Assembly: GCF_037392515.1 (NCBI RefSeq)
Contig: NC_090280.1
Coordinates: forward strand, 28,277,118 to 28,341,117
Origin: Haliotis asinina
Lineage: Eukaryota; Mollusca; Gastropoda; Lepetellida; Haliotidae
DNA length: 64,000 bases
Direction: 5' to 3'
The position numbers and the translations under genes are program-made. Position 1 is the stretch's first letter; the number at the start of each line of letters is the position of its first letter. Positions 55,041 through 64,000 of the stretch are shown one piece after another. The notes beneath the pieces are model-generated. The model saw only the letters and a list, made by a program, of their open reading frames with translations. It ran no database searches and had not been told where the DNA came from.

Positions 55041-55344
55041 GAATAATGAAGAGTGAGTGAGTTGATTTTTAACGTCACCTCGGCAATATTCCAGCCATAT
55101 CGTGGCGAGAACAGTGAACACTGACTATATGTATACTATGAAAACCTGTCAACGAAGGACAGTAAAACAACTAGAATATCACCATTGAGTTAAAACTGGT
55201 ATCACTATTTCGACAATACAATATGAAAACGGACTGTAGATCGCCAACAACTGAAGGTAGATCACCATACTAGGGACCATGGGGACTTACAGTACCTCTG
55301 CTACCTACATGGTCCCTAGTTGGATTTACTTCAGAATAATGAAG
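55041..55344 (-). mobile_element. 5'-truncated I-type LINE with 11-bp TSD
   Basis: Bases 55052-55333 are a second copy of the 3' untranslated region of the LINE at 56757-62809. Shared landmarks are GGACCATGGGGACTTACAGT, GTAGATCACCATAC and the GAGTGAGTGAGTT tail. It is flanked by GAATAATGAAG at 55041-55051 and 55334-55344. Confidence 0.85.
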
Positions 55345-55657
55345 CTGATTCGTCAATGTATTAAGAACCAGCCTAATCATAAGATTACAAATAACACCTC
55401 AAAAGAAATTGTAAGTATGACGCTTACACAAGCTTCAGTGCCATTCCTGGCTTTTTCCTTGAACATATAAAGCTTTTGTAAAATTCGAGTTACCCTTGCT
55501 CGAGACATTTCCTGTAAGCAAGTGTATTGTATATCATATAATTGCTCCCGTCCAGTGCTGATCTAGTAAGTAACCTTCAATGGGTTCACATGGGGAACAT
55601 TTAACAATTTTGTCATTATGTTGAATTTGGTGTCATTGAATAATAAGTGATGATATA

Positions 55658-56457
55658 TACTGAGTCAAAAACAATTAAGAAACTTCAGAAAATGTAATTT
55701 TTAAAAACAATCAATAACATTTCTCTGATGATGCATCTATGTATCCGAAATGGGATCCCTATCTTTCGACTCTAGCAAAACCCACTCAAAGATATACATT
55801 CGTCGTGCAAATGACGTTTGTGCCAAAATAGGTTTTGCACGTGCAGTCGATCACGTGATCTTCGCATCGAAGCTTTCTTCATTTGCACGTGTTTGCACTG
55901 GCCTCAATAATTAAAACAAAAACCACTTTTAAACCACAGTTCTGACGGTGCTTTAAATGTCACGTTTGTCAAATGTTCAACGTGAACGTGCCGTTGGCAT
56001 GTTGCGTGCGGGAGGATCAGTTATTGACGTCGCAAGAGCAATGGGATGCAGCCGTCGTACTGTGTATGACTTGCAAGGTCGTCTACAACAAACTGGCACC
56101 ACTTCTGATTGGCCAAGGTCGGGTCGTCCACGTGTGACGTTACAAGCAGAAGACCGTCAAATCGTCCTACGTCACCCACACGAACCAGGGCTGACATGTT
56201 TAGAGGTCGACTGTCCTCAAAGACAATTCGAAATCGGTTGCGGGCTGTCAATCTCCATTCTCGACGTGCATATTGTGACTTGACATTCTGTATACCCATG
56301 TTTTGGAACGGCGGTGTAGCCTAATAAAACTGATTGTGGCACTGTCAGTGTGTCGAGTACATCACACAGAAATAATAACAATTTAACCATCTTACCATCT
56401 GTTCTTCTTTTATAGTGCCCTGAAGAAAGAATGTAAAGTTTCTTTTTTGACTCAGTA
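55658..56457 (+). mobile_element. Internally deleted Tc1-like element
   Basis: A 796-bp element (55660-56455) has inverted ends beginning CTGAGTCAAAAA and is flanked by TA on both sides, the Tc1/mariner target. Full-length relatives are about 1.3-1.7 kb. The middle of the transposase, including the catalytic DDE region, is missing. Confidence 0.88.
55957..56283 (+). pseudogene. Tc1-like transposase, N-terminal remnant
   Basis: The ATG at 55957 opens MSRLSNVQRERAVGMLRAGG, a paired-type DNA-binding domain with a first helix-turn-helix (VIDVARAMGCSRRTVYDLQ), the GRP(R) hinge motif SDWPRSGRPR and the second domain start (TLQAEDRQIVLRHP). After about residue 70 the frame shifts. A later piece (SSKTIRNRLRAVNLHSRRAY, 56209-56268) lies in another frame, then sequence ends at the deletion. 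No catalytic residues remain. Confidence 0.85.
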
Positions 56458-56469
56458 TACACATATTTT

Positions 56470-56520
56470 ATGTGCGTGTGCGTGTGCGTGTGCGTGTGCG
56501 TGTGCGTGTGCGTGCATGTA
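56470..56520. repeat. (GTGCGT)n microsatellite
   Basis: About seven 6-bp units directly right of the Tc1-like element. Confidence 0.95.
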
Positions 56521-57323
56521 TGTATACTGTATGTATATAACATGTGTAGTTTAGGTAGTTACCTGGCGACCAAAAACTAGGCTTTAGAGCAACACTCACT
56601 CACTGGAAGCGATAATTCTAACCGGCTACTTCTTATAGCTATGTGTACACATCATGTGTAATCTCTTTTACCTGTATGTATATAACATGTATTTAGAGCA
56701 ACAGTGAATGGGGTTGGGGAAGATCTATAAAGTGTCATGCTGTCTAGACACTAAAATGAGTGAGTGAGTTAATATTTAACGTCACATCGGCAATGTCGCA
56801 GCCATATCGTGACGAGAACATATATGACAAAAAAGAATACATATGGAAAATATGAAGAACCTGTCTACGAAGGACAGTAAAACCACTAGATTATCACAGT
56901 TAATATTAAAACTAGCGTGGAAACTTAAAAAATGATAGTATCACTATTTGGACAGTACAATATAAAAACAGGCTATAGATCGCCAACAACAAAGGGTAGA
57001 TCACCATACCAGGGACCATGGGGACTTACAGTACCTCTGCTACCTGCATGGTCCCTGGCTGGATTTAGACCATCCCTTCAGCTGTTGGCGACTGTATGCA
57101 AGATTAGCCACAAATTAAAATGACACATAGTCTACGATTAAAAAAGTGGAAGATTCAATCTGACTTAAACCGTTTTGGGACTTACGTATCCTCTCAGGAG
57201 GACAATAATTTTACGGTACTTCAACCCCCTTCGAGGATACAGCCACTAACAATCTTAGCTGCTAATTAAACTTCCAATCATAAAATACTTATTTATTTAC
57301 ATGTCAGTCAATAAATTCAATTC

Positions 57324-60300
57324 TTATAAAAATGCAATAATTAGATGAGAACGTACGTTACAGAAAAGGTCCTTCATAGTTCTTGATTTAAAATAATTGT
57401 CCCTTGTGATGGAATATTCAACACAGTCAAGTAAGACATGCTTGACCGTGATGATTTCATCACAAGGGATGCAGAACGGAGGAGCCTCACCTTTCAAAAG
57501 ATATTCATGCGTATACCTAGTGTGGCCAATACGACATCGTCGTAGTATGACCTCTTCAAATCGGGACCGACAACCCAAGTAGGTGTAACCAACATATGGT
57601 TTTATTGCATGTAATTTATTGATACCTACTTGGGTGTCCCACTTCTTCTGCATCAGATCACGGATGTAAGATCTAATTGTAGCTTATTAGATAGTATAGG
57701 GAATATGAAGTGGTGTCACAGATTTGTGTAGCGCTGCCTTAGCAGCAAGGTCAGCCAAAGTGTTACCTGAGATTCCAACATGGCTGGGTAACCAACAGAA
57801 GACGATGTCGTATTGGCCAGTCGCAAGATAGTTATAAAGTTCAATAATTTCTATTAAAAGTGGATGTTTACATGCTAGGTGTTTAACAGCCTGAAGGCAA
57901 GAAAGAGAGTCTGAATAGATTATGTACTGTTTATGTTTAGGGTGTCTTTGGATATATTTAAGAGCTGTTAATATGGCGTTAGCTTCTGCTGTAAAAATAG
58001 AACTATTATCTGGTAATCTAGACGATATTGTTCTGGATCCAATGACAGTGGCACAAGCCACTGCGCCACCGTCCTTGGACCCATCTGTAAATAAGGATTT
58101 ATAATTGCTATATTTATGTTTCAATTGATTATATTCTTGTTTGTATTGTAATTCATTAGTGTCTGATTTTTTAAAGGTAGTTAATGTTAGGTCGACTTGT
58201 GGCCTAACCAACTGCCAAGGAGGAGAAGAAAGAAGACGGGAAGGAGCTATGTTTTCCAGCTCAATGCCAGCCGAAGAAAGAAAGGGTTTAATTCTGTGCC
58301 CGAGAGGTGGAACAAGAGAAGACTTTTTGTTGTACAAGTCCTCGTAGAGAGGATTGAAAACACAGTTATAAGCAGGGTTAGATTCGTTAGAGTATAGCTT
58401 TGTTATATATTGTAAAGATAATTTTATACGGCGTTGTGTAAGAGATGGTTCATCGGCTTCAACATACAGACTGTCAACAGTAGAGGTTCTAAAGGACCCA
58501 AGACAAAGTCTTAGACCTTGATGATGAACAGAATCTAATAATTTTAAGTTGCTGTTGCAGGCTCCACCATATACGATGGAGCCATAATCAAGTTTAGAAT
58601 GGACAAGTGATCGATATAGATGGAGGAGGGTAGCTTGATCACCTCCCCATTTTGAATTTGATACCACTTTCAACAAATCAAGGGCTTTCAGGCATTTAGT
58701 TTTCAGAGATCTAATATGAGGCAGAAACGTTAGGTGTGAGTCAAAAATTGATTCCACGAACTTGGCCTCCTTGACAACTTTAATGGGAGTGCCATCTAGA
58801 GATAGTTCAGGGTCTTTATGTGGTTTATATTTACGACAAAAATGTATGCAATTAGTTTTGGATTTAGACAAGACACCATTTATTTATTTTGTTTAAACAC
58901 AACTGCAACTGCCGCTCTATGGTATTCATATTTTTACCACGACAAGAAATATTAAAATCATCCACAAATAACGAACCATCAATAGAATCATTTAAAACTT
59001 TCGATAAACTATTTATCTTTATACTAAAGAGTGTGACAGACAAAATACTGCCTTGTGGAACACCCTGATCCTGATTGTAATGATCAGACAGGGTAGAGCC
59101 CACTCGGACTTTAAATTGTCTATCATTTAAAAAGTTTGCTATGAATTGCGGCAAACGACCTCGCAAACCGAAGTCATGTAAGTCTCTTAAAATACCATAT
59201 TTCCAGGTTGTGTCATATGCTTTTTCTAAATAAAAAAAAGATAGACACAGCGTGTTGTTTTTTAATTAGTGCGTTTTTAACAAATGATTCTAAACGCACT
59301 AGGTGATCGACAGTACTTCTATTTTTACGGAAACCACATTGTATATCAGTGATAAGGTTATTAGTTTCCAAGTACCAAACAAGTCGATTATTTATCATGC
59401 GTTCCATGGTCTTGCAAACACAGCTAGTTAGTGAAATAGGTCGATAATTGGACGGATCGGTATGATCACGTCCAGGTTTAGGTATTGGTACTACTATAGC
59501 ATCACGCCATGAAGACGGAAATTTACCGGAAGTCCAAATATCGTCAAAAATAGATAAGAGTGCCTCTAAACAGGACTCTGGTAAGTGCTTCTGGAGCTGA
59601 TAATGGATGTTATCAGCTCCTGTAGCAGTGTCATGAGCTTGATCAAGAGCAGTATGGAGTTCATGAATAGAAAATGTTTCATTATAATCTTCCCCATTAT
59701 CTGAGTTGAAATTAATACTTCTTTTTTCTTGTTGTCTTTGATACTGTTGGAATTTAGGTACATAATTTGAAGAGGAAGATTGTTTAGCAAGGGTTTCACC
59801 CAGTTTATTAGGAATATCTGATTTATCAGTAAGCAATTGGTTTCCATGTCTAAGATGATGGACAGTAGATTTAGTACCTTTACCCTTAATTTTCTGGACC
59901 ATGTTCCATACCTTGGACATGGGTGTCCGAGAATTTATTTTGGATACATAATTTTGCCAAGATTGGCGTTTGTTCTGTTTAAAAGTACGCCGTGCTTTAG
60001 CATTTAAAATTTTAAATTTATTTAAATTATGAACCATAGGATGGCGACGGAAATAACGTTCTGCCTTTTTCCTTGCCTTCCTAGCTTGTTTGCATTCATC
60101 ACTGAACCATGGTTTTCGGATATGTGGAACTGCAGAGGACTTTGGTATACATTCATCAGCTATGGAGTTCAGTTCATCAGAAAAGCATTTAATAGCATCT
60201 GGAACGTCAATAAAAAGTTCAGGTTTAAGTTTTTCAGCACACAGTGTTTCATATAAAGCCCAGTTAGCCTTTTTAAAATTCCTTGATGATGGAGGAACAT

Positions 60301-60963
60301 CAGATGGAGTTACAGATTTTAGTATAGTAGGAAAATGGTCACTTCCACAGAGGTCATCGTGGACTGACCATTCGAATTCATTTAATAGTTCTGAATTTGT
60401 GACTGACAAGTCGAGAGCAGAATAAGTTCCTGTACCAGGATGTAAATATGTATTGGAGCCATCATTATAAATACATAAATCATTATCTGAACAAAATCCC
60501 TCCAGTACTTTACCTTTACCATATATTGTTGCACTACCCCAGAGTGGGTTGTGTCCATTTAAATCTCCCATAATAATGCAGGGCTTTGGGAGTTGATCAT
60601 ATAGAGCTTGAAGATCGAGTTTGTGAAACGTTGAAGACGGAGAAACATACAGAGAACACAATGTGAACGCAACGTGCAAAGTTAGTCGCACTGCAACAGC
60701 CTGAAGATTAGTAGTAAGTGTAACTGGGCTATGGATAACGTTCTGTTTAACTAGAATGGAAGACCCTCCAGTGGCCCTGTCACCCTTAGGCGAAAAACAA
60801 TGGTATGCACTGAACGAACGTAGGTTAAGAACATCTGTCTCTTTCAAATATGTCTCCTGCAGACAAAACGCTGAGGGTGATAAATCTTGGATTAAAAGTT
60901 GTAATTCATGGAAATTATTCCTTAGTCCCCTACAGTTCCATTGTATAATAGGATTATGATAAT
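57324..60963 (-). pseudogene. LINE ORF2: endonuclease-RT-RNase H, disrupted
   Basis: The endonuclease begins at about 60940 with IIQWNCRGLRNNFHEL. It continues through CLQETYLKE, IIMGDLNGHNPLWGS and GSDHFPTIL. RT motifs follow: IVVPIPKPGRDHTDPSNYRP, QCGFRKNRSTVDHL, YLEKAYDTTW, GVPQGSILSV and a FVDDF box where YADD is usual. The RNase H domain has LFTDGSKDGG, AEANAI and YSDSLS, the three acidic catalytic positions. A CIPCDEIITVKHVLLDC tail closes it (about 57450). Breaks: an eight-T run near 59230 (one base too many), a frame change at about 58870, and tandem stops TAATAA at about 57683-57688. The polymerase and RNase H catalytic residues themselves are unmutated. Confidence 0.9.
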
Positions 60964-62190
60964 CTATCGCTTGGGAGGATTTATTGGGGATCTTCCCCGT
61001 ACCGTTTTGGCGGGCGACAAGCTGTGTGCCCTGGAGCGGACGTTTTCAGTCACGTCCATGTCCTGACCCTTTGGGGGCTCTACCACTAAGTTTTTCAAAG
61101 AATCTGGCTTTGTACCTTTGCCTTTAGAGAGTTGTTTAGACTTTGTAGGCTGAGATGATGCGTTAAGATCAGAGGATGTTTCACATTGGCTTTGAGATGT
61201 ACTAGGAACTGATTCTGTTGTTTGGGTAGATATTGCAGGTGAGAATATCAGAGGAGATTCCGTTTTAACCCAGGTCAGGTTTGTCTGACAGCATACAGAT
61301 GACGTTGTTGTTTTAGCGGTTACTGCTTCTGACGATGTTCTGGTGATAGAAGCATAGCTCTCCTTATGTTCTGAGCTTTGAACTAGCTTTCTAGCTTCCG
61401 CAAAACTAACGTTTTGAGTGAATTTTATCCTATTTATCTCCATTTGATGTTTCCAAACAGGACAACTTTTAGAGTAGGAGGAGTGGTCACCCGCACAGTT
61501 TGTACATTTTTTAACATTACTGTCACAATCTTCTGTTGTATGTGTCTTTTCGCCACAGTGAGCACATACAACAGACAATGTGCAAGTATTGACGCCATGA
61601 CCGAACTTTTGACATTTAAAACACCGCTAAGGGTTTGGAATGTACATGTCCACATTGATGTTACAATAACCTGCTTTAAGAGATTTTGGAGCAGTTGGTG
61701 AGGAAAAGGAGAACAGGTAAGTATTGGTGTTAGTTACAACATCATTCTTCCGGATTGTGAAACGTTTTACATTGAGTACACCCTGATCTTTCATCTCAGA
61801 GATGATGTCAAGCTCTGTCATAACCGCAAACAATCGGTCACGATCTCTGATGATTCCCTTGCTCGTATTGAGTGTTTTATGAGCCGTAACCGTGACTGGA
61901 ACGCCGACAAACAATTCTGTGCTCATAAGGTTTGTGGCTTGTTGCCTTTTCCCATATTCAACCAACAAAGCACGGGAACGCAAACGTCTAATATTCTTGA
62001 CATCACCTGCAAGGCCCTGTATACCCTTGGATATGGCAAAAGGGTTCAACTTTATTGGAGTCTTGTCAACAGTTTCAATTACAAGAAATCGTGGCCAGTA
62101 TTCAATGGACGTGGGCAGTCTTTGATCAGTATCAATTGGATCAGTGTCTAGTTGTCGTTTGGTTTTTTTAGGAGGGTTTTCATAAGCCAT
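60964..62190 (-). pseudogene. LINE ORF1: CCHC nucleic-acid chaperone, one nonsense codon
   Basis: ATG at 62188-62190 opens MAYENPPKKTKRQLDTDP. A domain with YWPRFLVIE and LNPFAISKGIQGLAG follows, then zinc knuckles CFKCQKFGHGVNTC, CAHCGEKTHTTEDC and CTNCAGDHSSYSKSC (61460-61620). ORF1 proteins of this type coat the element RNA. A TAG at 61627-61629 sits just before the first knuckle, and reading continues in the same frame on both sides, so it is a single nonsense change. The C-terminal third is polar and Ser/Lys-rich. It ends with TAG at 60964-60966, overlapping ORF2. Confidence 0.88.
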
Positions 62191-62809
62191 GGTTAATTTC
62201 CAATAGTTCGTCATCCGAGCTCCCCACCCACCACGGAGTATCACAAGGACAATGCTAAAAACAAGTGGGTCTCCAACTTGCAGCACCAAGGATACTCGGA
62301 TGATATACTCCAGCAGAAGAGTTATTAATAACACATCTACCACATTGGCCCATGAGCCACCGCCTTCTGGCATAAGACTCTAGGCAAAGTGCAAAACATC
62401 ATACATCAAAATCATAAACATGTTTAGAGAATAATTCTGCCAAGACCACAAGTAACATATTTTCCAAATAGATTAGTGTATTGACAAAAAATAAGTCCAT
62501 ACACAGGGCTTGGCGTGACCAGCCGATTGATAGAATCGGGCCGATTCTACCACCCGTCTAGGTGAAGTAAGGGCCAAAGTGGTGTGTTGGGCAAATGGAA
62601 CGCAGTTAAAGGCCATCATCCCTCAACCACCAGGATCCCGTCCTCCACCGACACGGGACGCAACCCACGGCAAACAGGTTGCCCAATTTAGTCGCCTCTT
62701 ACGACAAGCAATGGGGTGCTGTGAACACATTCTGTCCCGGGTCCACACGGGAGAAGAGCACTTAGCGTTACCCAGCACCCACCACGAGGAGGTGGCTCTT
62801 CATGGGTGC
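62191..62809 (-). promoter_or_regulatory. LINE 5' untranslated region (internal promoter candidate)
   Basis: GC-rich sequence starts at the target-site duplication (GGCACCCATGAAGAGCCACC then TCCTCGTGGTGGGTGCTGG). It includes CTTGTCGTAAGAGGCGACTA, the same string as the 5' part of SINE-B. I-type elements carry internal promoters in this region; nothing finer can be assigned. Confidence 0.5.
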
Positions 62810-62822
62810 CTAGACACTAAAA

Positions 62823-64000
62823 ATTCCTTATGACATCAAACACATCGAAACACCATTTACCAATATATCAACAGTAGAATTTTCATTGAAGTTAACTCGT
62901 AAAGCACACCTAATTACACTACCTGTATCAACGAATATGATGACCATATAGAGTAGTTAGAGATTGCAATGCTTGCCGTAAAATGCGACTATGCTTGTCG
63001 TAAGAGGCGAATAACGGGATTGGGTGGTAAGGCTAGCTGACTTACTTGACACATCATCGTTTCACAATTCCGCAGGTTGATGGTTACACTGTTGATCACT
63101 GGTTTGTCTGGTCCAGACTTTTAAAGGCCGCCGCCATATAGCTGCAAGTGCGGCGTAAAACTCAACTCACTCGCTCACTCACTTAAAGACTGTAAAACAG
63201 CTTCATGCAAAACAAAAAAAAACAAAACGTTAAATCCTTATCAAGCTATATCCGCCTTTCTTCATTGAACACAGGATTTTGCAGATCGCCGTGAACTAGA
63301 TTTGTGATTCTAGAGGGTCATCAAAATCGGCATAAGAAATCAGCTCATTCCTAACATGAAATATTGACCACAGCTCTTAATACCCGTGTAAAGAACCTTC
63401 TTTTAGTAACAGCGGGTATCTTAGGCATTAATGTCATGCCTATTTGATGAGGGTTGTGAACCAGGTTTGTAATATATTCGGGGACAAAACTGTCCAGTCC
63501 CTGAACTAAACAGAACGTATACACGCCAATGTCTTCAGATATTAACAATACAGACTTCTGATTCCAAGTTCATTTGCCTCTCGACTCTCCTTGTAAGCCA
63601 TCTTCGAAAAGGCACAACCCCTGTTGCTATAGTAACAGGACGTGAACTATGCATAGAAGGAATAACCATTTATCACTACTGCTGTGTTACGAAAACGATG
63701 ATAAATGGTAACTTCTATACAAATAGCAAAGAAACTGAAGAGGCTATGATAGACGCTTATGGCGATGTTTATAACTAAAGGCAGCCAGATGAGACAAAAA
63801 TAAAGAAAGGAAGTTGCAGATATGATGGGTAAACCCATGTGGCCAAGAAACGTTTCAAGAAAGGAGGTAATACGCTCATCACTGCATACCGCAACAACAA
63901 AACAAAACTTTTGTTGTTGATTTAAAAAAAAAATATGTTACAACCATTTGCCCTTATACACCTCTTCGGTGAAAGCAAGCTAGAGTACATCAAGGAAGAC
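62823..64000. other. Intergenic right end
   Basis: No gene is recognised. It holds one good SINE-B copy (62985-63185, +). Open frames of about 65 codons at 63351-63548 and 63647-63838 (-) show no known domain. Confidence 0.5.
62985..63185 (+). mobile_element. SINE-B copy, well preserved
   Basis: ATGCTTGTCGTAAGAGGCGA, ATAACGGGATTGGGTGG, CTGTTGATCACTGGTTTGTC, TGGTCCAGAC, GGCCGCCGCCATATAGCTG and GTGCGGCGTAAAACTCAACT, then (CACT)n. It serves as a reference for the family. Confidence 0.85.

Larger units (their letters stand above)
56744..62822 (-). mobile_element. Full-length I/Nimb-like non-LTR retrotransposon
   Basis: The 6053-bp element (56757-62809) is bounded by a 13-bp target-site duplication, CTAGACACTAAAA, at 56744-56756 and 62810-62822. 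In the - strand direction it has a GC-rich 5' untranslated region of about 620 bp, ORF1 with CCHC knuckles, overlapping ORF2 (endonuclease, reverse transcriptase, RNase H, Cys/His tail), and a 3' untranslated region ending GACGTTAAATATTAACTCAC. APE-type endonuclease plus RNase H place it in the I group (I, Nimb, Loa, Outcast-like); Nimb is my best guess. Five-prime completeness is uncommon, but coding damage makes this copy inactive. Confidence 0.92.

Overview
The window is animal nuclear DNA, and the repeat content suggests a gastropod mollusc. Genes are split into short exons with GT/AG introns. The commonest interspersed repeats, tRNA-headed SINEs and a second SINE-like family ending in ACTCACTCAC, are ones I associate with abalone (Haliotis) genomes. 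That species-level guess rests on memory and was not searched.

Two complete genes can be read exon by exon, with every splice phase closing. A tetraspanin of 277 residues runs on the + strand (7 exons, 9682-17236). A long ABC transporter of the ABCC/MRP1 type, 1584 residues, runs on the - strand (30 coding exons, 49763 down to 20281). The two converge tail to tail with about 3 kb between stop codons. Two partial genes lie at the left: the 3' terminal exon of an ankyrin-repeat protein (299-1350, -) and a putative first exon of a secreted PAN/apple-like protein (6292-6594, -).

The right end (about 53-63 kb) is dominated by retroelements. A 6.05 kb I/Nimb-like non-LTR retrotransposon is structurally complete from 5' end to target-site duplications (56757-62809, -), but its ORFs carry stops and frameshifts. 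There are also a decayed LINE of another family (53.06-54.9 kb, with a second copy at 2969-4200), a deleted Tc1-like transposon (55660-56455), and many SINE and foldback copies.

The most unusual feature is in the introns. At five 5' splice junctions in the two neighbouring genes, a tandem-repeat array begins at or inside the last bases of the exon and runs into the intron, so the units are copies of the exon end plus splice donor. The largest (26.4-31.1 kb) has about 120 units of 39 bp, each with the donor string ACAG|GTAGGG, and stays open in the exon's reading frame for roughly 700 bp. The second (20.6-21.3 kb) is about 12 copies of 47 exon bases, coding for the nucleotide-binding-domain H-loop, plus 7-8 bases of donor. 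A partial duplication of a 3' splice site occurs at exon 2. A further observation is that the LINE and the two SINE families share a similar 3' tail, as expected if the LINE supplies the machinery that copies the SINEs.
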